Assembly: GCF_012769535.1 (NCBI RefSeq)
Contig: NZ_CP046565.1
Location: 2,680,501 to 2,744,500, forward strand
Direction of reading: 5' to 3'
DNA: 64,000 nt
From: Methylococcus geothermalis
Lineage (GTDB): Bacteria > Pseudomonadota > Gammaproteobacteria > Methylococcales > Methylococcaceae
Positions 35,601 to 44,786 of the stretch are shown one piece after another. The position numbers and the translations under genes are program-made. Every line of letters starts with the position of its first letter. Within the stretch, counting starts at the first letter, position 1. The notes under the pieces were generated by a model. It searched no databases, was not told the DNA's origin, and saw nothing but the letters and a program-made list of their open reading frames with translations.

Positions 35601-36686
35601 TCAAGAACCGAAGAAAGACGTCCCTGGCGTGTCGGGGAGAAAGTAGCAAAAAAGCGCGATAAGGAGATACACACTCAGCAGTTGGACGCCTTTGAACCAG
35701 TTCGAGCGGCCGTCTCCGACGAGCATGGACAGCAGCAAGACCGGGAGCATGATGATCATGATACCGGCATTTCCCACCATCAGGTTCAAGGTCCTCGGAG
35801 CCATGACGTAGCTGGACAACACAAGCACCGGAGCCACGAAAAGCGCGATCTGGACGCTGCTGCCGACAGCGATTCCCATGGTGAGGTCCAGTTTGTTCCT
35901 GCGCGCCACGGTCACCGCCGCCACGCTTTCCGGGGCACCGCCGATCAAGGCGAGGATGATCACGCCGATGAAGGCCTTCGACATACCCAGACTGGCCGCC
36001 GTTCCCTCGATCGAGCCGACCAGAATCTCGCTCATCAGCGCCAGTATCGCCGAGGCGATCGCCAGATGCGCCACCGCCAGCTTCGTGCCGGTGGAATCGG
36101 GCAAGGCACCGGTCTCAAGGCCGGTGTCTTCCGACACGAAGTAATCCGGATGCGTCTTCAACATGAAAACCAGACTCAGGGCATAGGTCGCCAGCAGCAC
36201 CAGCGCGACGCAGATATTGAGCCCATCCTCCCGGTCGATCATTTCCGGCGGAATGAAATTGTCGAATACGCTGGGCACCACGATGCTGATGGCCGCGACC
36301 ATCAACACCGCCCGCTGGATGCGGGCGCCATGCCGATTGAATTTCTGGACGTGAAACCGCAATCCGCCCAGCAGAAACGCCAGCCCCAACACGAACAGCA
36401 GGTTGCTGAGGATGACTCCGACGATGGAAGCCTTGACCACCTCGATCAACCCGGCCCGCAAGGCCATGAGAGAGATGATCAGTTCCGGCGCGTTACCGAA
36501 AGTGGCGTTGAGCAAACCGCCGACGGTCGGGCCTGTACGATGGGATATCCGCTCGGTGGCATCCACCATCGCCGCGGCCAATGGGATGATGGCAAGGGCG
36601 GCGGCGGCGAACCGAAAGCCCGCCGGAACCGACGGCGAATGCTCGAAAATGACGGCCAGCGGGATAAAGGCCAGCAGAAACTTCAT
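35601..36686 (-). CDS. Ca2+/H+ exchanger, CAX/CaCA family
   Basis: A 361-residue cation antiporter with eleven hydrophobic segments. The two alpha repeats carry the signature acidic motifs GLLNATFGNAPELIISLMAL in the first half and LIGGAPESVAAVTVARRNK in the second, separated by the usual acidic loop (SEDTGLETG). CAX proteins export Ca2+ (and sometimes Mn2+ or Na+) using the proton gradient. The calcium link is suggestive because PhoX-type neighbours use Ca2+, but co-regulation is not shown. Confidence 0.92.
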   Translation of the reverse strand: MKFLLAFIPLAVIFEHSPSVPAGFRFAAAALAIIPLAAAMVDATERISHRTGPTVGGLLNATFGNAPELIISLMALRAGLIEVVKASIVGVILSNLLFVLGLAFLLGGLRFHVQKFNRHGARIQRAVLMVAAISIVVPSVFDNFIPPEMIDREDGLNICVALVLLATYALSLVFMLKTHPDYFVSEDTGLETGALPDSTGTKLAVAHLAIASAILALMSEILVGSIEGTAASLGMSKAFIGVIILALIGGAPESVAAVTVARRNKLDLTMGIAVGSSVQIALFVAPVLVLSSYVMAPRTLNLMVGNAGIMIIMLPVLLLSMLVGDGRSNWFKGVQLLSVYLLIALFCYFLPDTPGTSFFGS

Positions 36687-36831
36687 GAAATGCGCGAAAC
36701 ATCCCTATCTGGTGGAAGATTTCCGGTTCCCCGCCCCGGTATCGGACCGAAGCTCTGCCGGGCCCTCATATCACATCACATGATGACGAACGAACCGGTT
36801 CAGGCCGGACTGACCACCCCGATACACCGGA

Positions 36832-37302
36832 TCAGCGGCCTTTCTCCTTGAGGAAGCCGTAGGCATTGATCAGGAGGGTCGACACCGGCCCGAGAACATG
36901 GCCCTGTCTGGCTTGATGGACCGCGAAGCCTAGGAAGCTGAGAAACATCGCCGACTGGAAATCGATTGCCCCGCCGGTCGCCCGGCGAAACCGCCGATTG
37001 ATGACCTTAAAGCCAGCCGCAGTAGTCTCCGCGATGGAAGGAGAAGCCGCCGGCGTCACCGGCGAAGCGACGGCAAGTATGTTGCGGTCCGCGGCGTAGC
37101 GGGCGATCGGCTGCCATGCCTCGCCCAGTTTATGGATGACCAGCAAGCCACCGGTCTTGGAGCGGACGTCCACCGAAACCACGTCGGGGTGTGCGGCCAA
37201 GCCACCGGCCAATTCCCTCAACGCAGCAGCATCGCCGCGTTTTCCGGCAACGCGCAGCCGCAGCCTGCCCGGAAGGCAGTGAACGATCTCGGCCTTCAAC
37301 AT
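36832..37302 (-). CDS. HMA-like (HMA_2) domain protein with C-terminal hydrophobic segment
   Basis: A 156-residue protein. Residues 1-70 resemble a ferredoxin-like heavy-metal-associated fold of the HMA_2 type (AEIVHCLPGRLRLRV, GGLAAHPDVVSVDVRSKTGGLLV) but lack a CxxC metal pair; only C9 is present. The C-terminal part has an Arg-rich stretch and one hydrophobic helix (MFLSFLGFAVHQARQGHVLG). Such domains occur next to P-type metal ATPases. Its ATG overlaps the DUF5132 stop by one base (TGATG), so it is the third gene of an EcsC/DUF5132/HMA operon. Function unknown. Confidence 0.7.
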   Translation of the reverse strand: MLKAEIVHCLPGRLRLRVAGKRGDAAALRELAGGLAAHPDVVSVDVRSKTGGLLVIHKLGEAWQPIARYAADRNILAVASPVTPAASPSIAETTAAGFKVINRRFRRATGGAIDFQSAMFLSFLGFAVHQARQGHVLGPVSTLLINAYGFLKEKGR

Positions 37303-37646
37303 CAGTCGGCAGCCTCGGCTCCCTCCACTTCCGCTCCCTCTGCTGCGGCTTCGCCGGCAGCCGCACCGGCCGCTGCTCCGGCCGCGAGTTCCGCTTTGAC
37401 TTCAGCAACGATGTCTTCAAGATTCTCTGCGGCTTCGGCCAGGATTTCCCGGCCCTTTTCCGAGAAGAGAATGGCGGCCTTGACGGTCGAACGTGCCATG
37501 GGCCGCGCAGCCCGCACTGCGGCGGGGAGAGCCAAACCGGCCAAGGCGACGATGCCGGCACCGATCGCAACGCCCTTGACAATGTCGTTGTTCAAAACCT
37601 CGTTAACGGGCGGCAATTGGTCGAAAAGCTCTTTGATCTGGGGCAT
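37302..37646 (-). CDS. DUF5132-like small membrane protein
   Basis: A 114-residue protein with a short amphipathic start, one glycine/alanine-rich membrane helix (IVKGVAIGAGIVALAGLALP), a basic region, a helical segment (GREILAEAAENLEDIVAEVK) and a low-complexity Ala/Glu/Gly tail. It resembles DUF5132/DUF1490 proteins; mycobacterial DUF1490 members (PacL) are metal-binding partners of P-type ATPases. The His/Asp metal tail of PacL is missing here, replaced by Ala/Glu. GAGGAA precedes the ATG. The family call is by pattern recall and should be tested. Confidence 0.6.
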   Translation of the reverse strand: MPQIKELFDQLPPVNEVLNNDIVKGVAIGAGIVALAGLALPAAVRAARPMARSTVKAAILFSEKGREILAEAAENLEDIVAEVKAELAAGAAAGAAAGEAAAEGAEVEGAEAAD

Positions 37647-37656
37647 AGCAAATTCC

Positions 37657-38514
37657 TCAGGCAGCCAACGCGGTGTACCGGACGGAAGGTTTTCCGGGCC
37701 GGCGTTTCAACTTCTTGTATTCCGCTTCGATAAGCGATCTCGAATATTTTCGCTCTAATCGACGAATAGTAAAGTGGCTGCGCGCGGTCTCCTGGAAGTG
37801 ATGTATGAATACGTCGTTGATAAATGCGCCGCCCAAGGCACCGACGACGGGGATAACTTTCGCCGCGGCTCGTTCCGAAAGCACGACGCCGAAGCGTTCG
37901 GAAATACGCCCGATCAAATTCACCAGGGCCGGCGCACTCCTGCGATCGAGCCCGCGCCGCGCAATGTGTCGGGCCGCGTTGTAAACCGGCGCCTCCAATG
38001 CGAGGCGCAAGCCGTAATAGCCGGTATCGGCCGCATCGTCGTCACTGGAACGCCCCACCATCGCAAAAACTTCGAGGCAGGCGAGCCGACTCTCGAGGGA
38101 CTCCATGTCCTCCCCTTCCTGCCTGGCGATGTCGGCGATGGCCCGAAGCATGATCACCGTCGTCAACGGCATTTCGAACAGCAGCGCGGGCCCGCCGAAA
38201 AAGCCGCCGACGGCGCCGGATACCACGCCCATCATCCGGTAACGGTGATCGGCCAGCGGCCGGGCCGACTCGTTCAGGCTGTTGATCGCCACGTCCAGTG
38301 CCCTGGCGACAGCGGCCTCCACTCCACGATGCAGTGCCGCGTACCACGAACGCGGCAACAGCTTGACCGCCATTTCGATGGGGGTCCCCACGATGCTGGA
38401 CAGCCTCGCCGCGAAACTGGGGTATTCCAGATGCTCGAAAGCGCGCTGCAAAAATCGCTGGTCTTCCGGCGCCAGCGCGAAAGGGATCACGCTCGTTGGT
38501 TTGCCTGAACGCAT
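37657..38514 (-). CDS. EcsC family protein
   Basis: A 285-residue protein. Residues about 100-250 match the EcsC family: VSGAVGGFFGGPALLFEMPLTT, IADIARQEGEDMESLESRLACLEVFAMVG, AAKVIPVVGALGGAFINDVFI and the final FHHFQ-type segment. It has two short Gly-rich hydrophobic segments and is probably membrane-associated. EcsC has no defined biochemical activity; in Bacillus it is encoded with an ABC transporter, which is absent here. It is first in an operon with DUF5132 and HMA-like proteins and is divergent from an unknown lipoprotein gene. No clear Shine-Dalgarno. Confidence 0.82.
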   Translation of the reverse strand: MRSGKPTSVIPFALAPEDQRFLQRAFEHLEYPSFAARLSSIVGTPIEMAVKLLPRSWYAALHRGVEAAVARALDVAINSLNESARPLADHRYRMMGVVSGAVGGFFGGPALLFEMPLTTVIMLRAIADIARQEGEDMESLESRLACLEVFAMVGRSSDDDAADTGYYGLRLALEAPVYNAARHIARRGLDRRSAPALVNLIGRISERFGVVLSERAAAKVIPVVGALGGAFINDVFIHHFQETARSHFTIRRLERKYSRSLIEAEYKKLKRRPGKPSVRYTALAA

Positions 38515-38751
38515 ATTGATTTTTCGAATACTTTGAAGCGAATCCGTGACAAATTCGCATGATGGCGTTAACGAACGTTCCTAAATTATCAGGTTGCTGT
38601 GACGATTTCATGACGCCGCGGCCATGGTCACCGAGACGCCAGCCTGAATGCGATGCCACACAATCCGCCGCATGGCTTGGACTATACTCTTCGCCTCGCT
38701 TACTTCCCCACAAGGCCGAGGGATATGATGCCGCCTTGGGAAGACCTTGCC

Positions 38752-39966
38752 ATGATACTCGTAACCAGCATGAAAACACGCGCTTCTTCCCTGCCGCGCG
38801 CCGGAATTCTCGGACTGGCCGCCATCCATCTGGCAGGATGCCTGGCTCCCATGGCGCTCGATCAAGCCGTCCTGGCCTACGATGAGGCCGCGACCGACAT
38901 CGTAGACAAGCAGATCTTGCTGAACATCGCCCGTGCCGCCCGCCACCAGCCGATTCATTTCACCTCGCTGTCCAGCATCGCGGCGACCTACAACTTCACT
39001 TTCAATGCCGGCGCCACACCGGCCCTGACCGGTAACTCGGGAGGGCTGATGATGCCGGTGTTAGGCGGCTCGGTCGCCGAAAATCCGACGGTAAGCATCG
39101 TGCCGGTCGAGGGCGAAGCCTTTACCAAGCGCATGCTGGCCCCGCTGCAGGAAACCAAGCTGACCCTGCTGCTGCGCCAAGGCGTGGATGTCGACATGGC
39201 CCTGCGTCTCATGGCCCAGGAGTTCAGGATGTTCCACGAGGGCGAGGAGATCGCCTACGCCAACAAGCCGTCCGACCGGGCCGGATATTCATTCTTCCGG
39301 CGCCTGGTCCTGCATCTGTCCTCCATCCAGGACCGCAACCGGCTGTACGTGGAACCGCTGTTTTTCAATCAGTCCTGGACACTCCCGGCTGCCGCCATGA
39401 CTCCGGAAGGATTCGCGACGCTGGAAAAAGACTATGGCATTCAGTTCGACCCCAAGACGAACAGCTACATCTTGTCGAGAAAGGTGACCGGACGCCTGGT
39501 GATCACCAACTACGATCCGGATAACCTGCCGGAGGCCGAGCGCATCCGGCTGAACCGGGACGCCGAAATTGCCGACCAGCCCGACGAAATCGCGGTGGAT
39601 ATACGCAAAGACTACCCCGGCGGCGAATTCCCGATCCACGGCACGTTCCGTCTGCGCAGCTTCCAGAGCATTCTGGGCTTCATCGGCAGTTCCATTGCGG
39701 AAGAACCGGAGTACGACGTCGCACCGGATCCCAGAACACCGCCGGTCGAGGAGAATCCCGTGCCAACCGTCGACATCGTGGAGACGGCTTCGCGCCCGTC
39801 GGCCGCGGAGCTTGCTGTGGAATTCGACGGAAGTTATTACTCGCTGCGTCCTGAATCCGGCCATCAATGGAATCTGGAAGCCTTCCGCCTCCTGTACCAG
39901 CTTTACCAGATGACGGTGACCGATCTGCCGATTTTCGGGACGCCCAGCATCACCATCGCCAAATGA
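38752..39966 (+). CDS. Unknown exported lipoprotein
   Basis: About 404 residues. A signal peptide ends in the lipobox LAGC, so the mature protein is probably anchored in the outer membrane. I do not recognise the rest. Visible features are an N-terminal helical region (DEAATDIVDKQILLNIARAAR), a TSLSSIAATYNFTFNAG segment, LRQGVDVDMALRLMAQEFRMF in the middle, a Pro/Glu-rich linker (about 300-325) and a C-terminal helix FRLLYQLYQMTVTD. The ATG at 38752 has GGAAG eight bases upstream; an ATG at 38770 is the alternative. The gene is divergent from the EcsC operon and ends at a strong terminator. Confidence 0.75.
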   Translation: MILVTSMKTRASSLPRAGILGLAAIHLAGCLAPMALDQAVLAYDEAATDIVDKQILLNIARAARHQPIHFTSLSSIAATYNFTFNAGATPALTGNSGGLMMPVLGGSVAENPTVSIVPVEGEAFTKRMLAPLQETKLTLLLRQGVDVDMALRLMAQEFRMFHEGEEIAYANKPSDRAGYSFFRRLVLHLSSIQDRNRLYVEPLFFNQSWTLPAAAMTPEGFATLEKDYGIQFDPKTNSYILSRKVTGRLVITNYDPDNLPEAERIRLNRDAEIADQPDEIAVDIRKDYPGGEFPIHGTFRLRSFQSILGFIGSSIAEEPEYDVAPDPRTPPVEENPVPTVDIVETASRPSAAELAVEFDGSYYSLRPESGHQWNLEAFRLLYQLYQMTVTDLPIFGTPSITIAK

Positions 39967-39993
39967 AAAACGCCGGGTCACCCCGGCGTTTTT
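39966..39993. terminator. Bidirectional terminator after the lipoprotein gene
   Basis: Stem AACGCCGGG / CCCGGCGTT (39969-39977 and 39982-39990) with a four-base loop, A run before and T run after. It separates the lipoprotein gene from the converging PhoX-like gene. Confidence 0.9.
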
Positions 39994-40015
39994 GGCGGAT
40001 CGAGGCCAGTGTCGC

Positions 40016-41887
40016 TCACTTGAAAGCCGGCATGCCCCCGAGATACCCCACCGCCGCCTTGGACTTGTCGATCAGCGGCTCGAGCTGGCCCTTCAGGGCC
40101 GGGTCGATGTTGGAGGAAAAATCGCCCGCATGCTGGTAGTTGCTCATGATGTAGGCGTAGCCACCGAGGGAGTCGATGGCCTGGAGCCCCGTGCTCTCGG
40201 CACCCGCAGGCAGCGACAGGATGCGGGACAGCTTGCCGGTGTCCACATTGTAGGCCCAGAGGAAGTTGTTGATGTGGAGCGTACTGCTGTCTTCTCCGAT
40301 GAACAACGTGCGCATCTTTTCCGAAAATTTCAGATTGTCCGGATTGGCGATCTTGTCGACCGCAGCGGTGTTGCCCGCGGCATCCTTGGGGATATCCTGC
40401 CCAAGCACCAGGGCCTTCATGTGAGTCCCTACATACCTGCTGTCGATCCTATGCCCTTCGGTGTCCAGTTTCCATGTAGCAAGGTCCATCTGGTAAACCG
40501 CTCCGGCCAGCAGCTTGGGGATACGAATGTGGTTGGCCGGATCCTTCGGCTTGTCCTCCATCCCGCTGCTCATACGCGTCATCGCCAGGTAGACTTTCCT
40601 GTCGCGGGCATTCACGGTCACGCCTTCGAATTTCTCGAATTCCGTGGTTGCCCCCAGATACGCGGCGTACCGGCGTGTCTCCAGGAAGGCTGCCGCGGTT
40701 TCCATCCCGGGTTTCAGCTTCAGATTTTCCACCAGCCCCTTGTTATGGCCGGCGATGATCTGCTTGAAGCCCGCCGGCGGCGCTTCGTACGAACCGTCCG
40801 CCAGCTTGTTCACCGGCGCAGTCTCGAAGATGTCGGCAAAGGTCACGCCGCTCCCAACCAGCGCTTCCAGTTCGGCGTCGCTGGAATGCCCGAGACGAAC
40901 CCAGGCCAGATCGGCTTCGCCGCCATTCTCGGCGCTGGTCTGTATCCATTTCGCGGCGTACAGCGTTCCCGCCGACAGATCGCGCTTCCTGTCGGCCACG
41001 AACAGGGTCAGCACGTTGTAGGTACCGTCGTCGCCCTGGATCGCCGTGCGTTCATCGGGCAGCACCTGGACCAGTTCGCGGGAAACCCGGCCCAGGGTTC
41101 GATGGCCGACGACCTTGGTCTCACCGTTCTTGCTGACCATCACTTCTGGCACGATACCGTAGTTGTACACGTTGGGCGTCTTGGTCCCGGCGAGGTAACG
41201 CTCCATCGATTCGAGACCGATGGCTCCGCTTGCGCAGGACCTTTCCACCTGGCAACGGGCGTCCGGCTCGTATTCTTCGCTGCCGAGATGGGTGTTCCAA
41301 GGGGAGAGAGAGCCCGCGCAGGGGATCCACAAGCCGTCGATGGCCGACATGTCGATGTTCCTGATGCCGGTGGCCGAAAGCTTCCCGTTCTTGCCGTCCT
41401 GCTCGATATTCGCCAGGCTCATGGTCATGGGCTGCTTGCCATACTGGTCGGCCCCAGCGGTATCCAGCCAGTCGTATTCGAAGTGAGTGATCAGAAAAAG
41501 CTTGTCGCCGCCCTTGGCCGGGATGCGGATCAGACTGTTCGCGTCTGGCGTTTCAGCGATCATCGGATTGCCGTTCGAATCCAGCAAAGGAGTGCCGGTG
41601 ACATCGTATATCGCACCGGCTGTCACGCCGCCGATGGTATCGGTGTTGTGGAAAAGCGCGTTGTAATTGAGATCGTAGACTCGGCTCCCCCCGCTCTTGA
41701 AGGTGACCTTCACCTTGGCAGTAGTGTAGGCGACGGCCCGTTCTTCGGCGGTTTCGGGCGCAGCCATTCCGATGAATTCCACCGACTTCACTGGAATCGT
41801 GCCTTTGACGGAGGCCATGACGGGGGATGCCGCTGCACTCGCCAGCGCCATGCCGACCGCCGTGGCCAGAAATCGTTTTTTCAGCAT
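40016..41887 (-). CDS. Exported PhoX/DUF839-type protein (putative alkaline phosphatase)
   Basis: A 623-residue protein with a Sec signal peptide (ATAVGMALASAAASPVMA). The PhoX signature CAGSLSPWNTHLGSEEYEPD, with its Cys and acidic pair, and later ARDRKVYLAMTRMSSGM and FSEKMRTLFIGEDSS match DUF839/PhoX, a beta-propeller phosphatase that uses Fe3+ and Ca2+ in characterised examples. The ATG at 41887 has GAGGAG nine bases upstream. It is divergent from the SmbP-like gene, sharing a 240-base promoter region. No Tat signal is seen although classical PhoX is Tat-exported, so the cofactor may be loaded outside, or the enzyme may differ. Confidence 0.8.
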   Translation of the reverse strand: MLKKRFLATAVGMALASAAASPVMASVKGTIPVKSVEFIGMAAPETAEERAVAYTTAKVKVTFKSGGSRVYDLNYNALFHNTDTIGGVTAGAIYDVTGTPLLDSNGNPMIAETPDANSLIRIPAKGGDKLFLITHFEYDWLDTAGADQYGKQPMTMSLANIEQDGKNGKLSATGIRNIDMSAIDGLWIPCAGSLSPWNTHLGSEEYEPDARCQVERSCASGAIGLESMERYLAGTKTPNVYNYGIVPEVMVSKNGETKVVGHRTLGRVSRELVQVLPDERTAIQGDDGTYNVLTLFVADRKRDLSAGTLYAAKWIQTSAENGGEADLAWVRLGHSSDAELEALVGSGVTFADIFETAPVNKLADGSYEAPPAGFKQIIAGHNKGLVENLKLKPGMETAAAFLETRRYAAYLGATTEFEKFEGVTVNARDRKVYLAMTRMSSGMEDKPKDPANHIRIPKLLAGAVYQMDLATWKLDTEGHRIDSRYVGTHMKALVLGQDIPKDAAGNTAAVDKIANPDNLKFSEKMRTLFIGEDSSTLHINNFLWAYNVDTGKLSRILSLPAGAESTGLQAIDSLGGYAYIMSNYQHAGDFSSNIDPALKGQLEPLIDKSKAAVGYLGGMPAFK

Positions 41888-42127
41888 CTTCAAACTCCTC
41901 GAAACAGAACGATCTTTGGACCAGACGACCTGCGCCGTCCGGATGAGTGGGCGATCCTATTGGCTCGAAGTTAAAGGCGGATGACAGGCTGGCTCCGAAC
42001 GGCAGCCGGAAATTTCCTGTGGACGTCGGAAAGCGACTGTGGTATCCGTGCTCCTGTCGGGCATAAATTGAGTGCAGTGCGTCCGACGACAATAAAGCCT
42101 TACCACCCATGAGAGGAGGAAAGCACA

Positions 42128-42466
42128 ATGAGCGTTCTGAACAGAGGCATCATCAAGGGGCTGCTGACCGCGGCATTCGCCACGATATTCAGCCTGAGCG
42201 CAGCGCAGGCTGCGGAAGATCACAAGGCCGAGGCGTTGAAGCATGCCGAAGCGGCAGTCGCTGCTGGCAACGCGGCGGGCGTGGCGGAACATGCGGAGGC
42301 CGCGAAAACCCATGCCGCCGCCGCAAATGCGGAAAAGAAAAGTCCCCATTACGACGCTGCGATCACGAGCCTGAACAGCGCCATCGAGCACGGGAAAATG
42401 GGCCATGCCGATATCGCCAAGAAATCGGCCGAGGAAGCCGTCACCCACCTGAAAGCCGCACCCTGA
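42128..42466 (+). CDS. SmbP-like small histidine-rich metal-binding protein
   Basis: A 112-residue periplasmic protein: signal peptide ending SAAQAAEDH, then about 85 residues of Ala-rich amphipathic helix with eight His at roughly regular spacing (DHKAEALKHAEAAV, GVAEHAEAAKTHAAAA, IEHGKMGHADIA). This matches SmbP, the four-helix copper-binding protein of Nitrosomonas europaea, thought to buffer or scavenge Cu and other divalent ions in the periplasm. A strong GAGGAGG precedes the ATG. Copper buffering would fit the multicopper oxidase in this region, but no copper-responsive operator was recognised. Confidence 0.85.
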   Translation: MSVLNRGIIKGLLTAAFATIFSLSAAQAAEDHKAEALKHAEAAVAAGNAAGVAEHAEAAKTHAAAANAEKKSPHYDAAITSLNSAIEHGKMGHADIAKKSAEEAVTHLKAAP

Positions 42467-42489
42467 GACCAGGGTACTGCGCCATCCGT

Positions 42490-42515
42490 GCGGGCCGGGC
42501 GCCATGCCGGCCCGC
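42490..42515. terminator. Convergent hairpin between the smbP-like gene and thiSG
   Basis: Perfect nine-base inverted repeat GCGGGCCGG / CCGGCCCGC (42490-42498 and 42507-42515), eight-base loop, in the 57-base gap between converging genes. No T run. Confidence 0.5.
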
Positions 42516-42523
42516 GCGCCAGC

Positions 42524-43504
42524 TCAATCGAAGAACAGCCCCGCCCGCGGGGACGAGGCCGAAGCGAACCGGCGCCTCGGCATCCTGCCCGCCAGGAAGG
42601 CCTCGCGCCCGGCTTCGATCGCCTTCTTCATCGCCGAGGCCATCAGCACCGGATTTTTCGCCTCGGCAATGGCCGTGTTCATGAGCACGCCATCGCAGCC
42701 GAGTTCCATCGCCACCGCGGCGTCGGAGGCCGTACCCACGCCGGCGTCGACCAGCACCGGAACCTTTGCGTTTTCCACGATGGTCAGGATGTTGTAAGGA
42801 TTGCGTATCCCGAGCCCCGACCCTATTGGGGCGGCCAAAGGCATCACCGCGACGCAGCCGATCTCTTCCAGGCGCTTGGCGATGATCGGATCGTCGTTGG
42901 TATACACCATGACATCGAATCCCTCGCGCACCAGGATCTCCGCCGCTTCCAGCGTGGCGGTCACGTCCGGGAACAGGGTCGTCGGGTCGCCCAGCACCTC
43001 GAGCTTGACCAGCCGATGCCCGCCGAGCAGCTCGCGCGCCAGCCGGCAGGTACGCACGGCGTCATCGACGGTATAGCAGCCGGCGGTGTTGGGCAGCAGG
43101 GTGTAGCGGTCGGGCGGGATCACGTCCAGCAGGTTGGGCTGGCCCGGGTCCTGGCCGATGTTGGTGCGGCGGATCGCCACCGTGACGATCTCCGCGCCGG
43201 ACATTTCGACCGCGGCCCCCGTCTCCGCCAAGTCCTTGTACTTCCCGGTACCGACCAGCAGGCGCGAAGTGTAAGCCTTCCCGGCGATCACCAGCGGGTC
43301 TCCCTCCCCGCCGCCGATAGCGTGGACGATTTCGACCCGGTCTTCCGGCGCCAGAACGCGAGAGCCGTAGCTGCCGTGCGGCACGATTTCGAGGTTCAGT
43401 TCGACCGCCACGCGCATCCCGGCGAGGTCCAGCGCCGCGACCAGATCTTCGAGGGTCGCCCCTGCCGGCACCGTGCGTTCTTCCCCGTTGACGAAAATAC
43501 GCAT
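42524..43504 (-). CDS. thiG: Fused ThiS sulfur carrier - ThiG thiazole synthase
   Basis: A 326-residue fusion. Residues 1-66 are ThiS ([22 protein letters not shown] ending [10 protein letters not shown]), the ubiquitin-like carrier whose C-terminal GG is normally thiocarboxylated. Residues about 70-326 are ThiG, the TIM-barrel that builds the thiazole of thiamin ([57 protein letters not shown]). Because ThiS is fused at its C-terminus, its GG cannot be free unless the protein is cut. The ATG at 43504 has GGAGG eight bases upstream, inside the end of aroG. Confidence 0.93.
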   Translation of the reverse strand: MRIFVNGEERTVPAGATLEDLVAALDLAGMRVAVELNLEIVPHGSYGSRVLAPEDRVEIVHAIGGGEGDPLVIAGKAYTSRLLVGTGKYKDLAETGAAVEMSGAEIVTVAIRRTNIGQDPGQPNLLDVIPPDRYTLLPNTAGCYTVDDAVRTCRLARELLGGHRLVKLEVLGDPTTLFPDVTATLEAAEILVREGFDVMVYTNDDPIIAKRLEEIGCVAVMPLAAPIGSGLGIRNPYNILTIVENAKVPVLVDAGVGTASDAAVAMELGCDGVLMNTAIAEAKNPVLMASAMKKAIEAGREAFLAGRMPRRRFASASSPRAGLFFD

Positions 43505-43508
43505 GCGC

Positions 43509-44600
43509 TCAGCCTCCCCGGACATTCGGGAACCGGGCCGGATAGCCGCGCCGGGATGCCACCGCGACGGCAAGGCGCTCGAGCACCGCCACGCTGTCGT
43601 CCCAGCCGATGCAGGCATCGGTGATGCTGACGCCGTATTCGGGCATCACGCCCTTACGCAGTTTCTGGTTGCCCGGCTTGAGGTGGCTTTCCACCATCAA
43701 GCCGATGATGCGCCGGTCGCCGCCGCCGATCTGCTCGGCCACATCCTCGGCGACCCGGATCTGCCTCAGGTAATCCTTCATGCTGTTGGCGTGGCTGCAA
43801 TCCACCATGATGTTCGGCGGCAGATCGGCGGCTTCCAGCGCCCTGGCCGCCGCCTCGACACTCGCCGCATCGTAATTGGGCTTGGAACCACCACGGAGGA
43901 TGATGTGACAATCGGTGTTGCCGGTCGTGGAGAAGATCGCCGAATGACCGGCCTTGGTCAGCGACAGGAAATGATGCGGCCGCCGCGCCGCGCCTATGGC
44001 GTCGATAGCGACCTTGATCGTGCCGTCGGTGGCGTTCTTGAATCCGACCGGACACGACAGCCCCGAAGCCAGTTCGCGGTGCGACTGGCTCTCCGTAGTG
44101 CGGGCGCCGATGGCTCCCCAGCTGATCAGGTCGGAAACGTATTGCGGGGTGATCAGGTCCAGATATTCGGTCGCCGCCGGCACGCCCATCTCGTTCAAGT
44201 CGAGCAGCAGCTTGCGCGCGAGGCGCAGCCCCTTGTTGATATTGAAGCTTTCGTCCAGGTCTGGATCGTTGATCAGGCCCTTCCAGCCCACGGTCGTCCG
44301 CGGCTTCTCGAAATAGACCCGCATCACGATCTCCAGACTCGCCGCCAGCCTTTGCCGCAGCGGCAACAGACGCTCGCCGTATTCGAGTGCGGCCTCGGGA
44401 TCGTGTATCGAACAAGGCCCGATCACCACCAGCAGGCGATCATCCTCGTTCGAGAGGATGCCGTGAATTCCGCGCCGGGCGTTCAACGTCGTGAGTGCGG
44501 CCCGGTCCGTGATCGGGAACTCCTCGTGAACCTGGACGGGCGGAATGACTTCCTTGATCTCGCAGATGCGAAGATCATCGGTGTTGTACGCACTGGGCAT
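43509..44600 (-). CDS. aroG: 3-deoxy-7-phosphoheptulonate synthase (DAHP synthase, class I)
   Basis: A 363-residue enzyme that condenses phosphoenolpyruvate and erythrose 4-phosphate, the first step of aromatic amino-acid synthesis. Signature segments [54 protein letters not shown] and MVDCSHANS (metal-binding Cys/His) are all readable. It belongs to the AroF/AroG/AroH type, so feedback inhibition by an aromatic amino acid is likely. The thiSG start follows its stop after four bases. Confidence 0.97.
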   Translation of the reverse strand: MPSAYNTDDLRICEIKEVIPPVQVHEEFPITDRAALTTLNARRGIHGILSNEDDRLLVVIGPCSIHDPEAALEYGERLLPLRQRLAASLEIVMRVYFEKPRTTVGWKGLINDPDLDESFNINKGLRLARKLLLDLNEMGVPAATEYLDLITPQYVSDLISWGAIGARTTESQSHRELASGLSCPVGFKNATDGTIKVAIDAIGAARRPHHFLSLTKAGHSAIFSTTGNTDCHIILRGGSKPNYDAASVEAAARALEAADLPPNIMVDCSHANSMKDYLRQIRVAEDVAEQIGGGDRRIIGLMVESHLKPGNQKLRKGVMPEYGVSITDACIGWDDSVAVLERLAVAVASRRGYPARFPNVRGG

Positions 44601-44724
44601 GACCGCAAATCTCTCTGATCGGCAATTCGAAGACCCTGCGGCCGGGCCTCATCGTTGGCACAGACGCCGGGGAAGCCAATTATTCTAACTTGGCGCGCCG
44701 TTCGGGGATAGTCGGACCCGCATT

Positions 44725-44761
44725 GGCGAACGGAGCGGGATAGCCGACTGCTCCGTTCGCC
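44725..44761 (-). terminator. Long hairpin downstream of phoU
   Basis: A perfect 12-base inverted repeat GGCGAACGGAGC / GCTCCGTTCGCC (44725-44736 and 44750-44761) with a 13-base loop, 25 bases after the phoU stop. It lacks a T run, so it is probably a 3'-end or Rho-assisted structure separating pst-phoU from aroG. Confidence 0.55.
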
Positions 44762-44786
44762 TCGGACGATTGTTGCAGCGAAGCGA

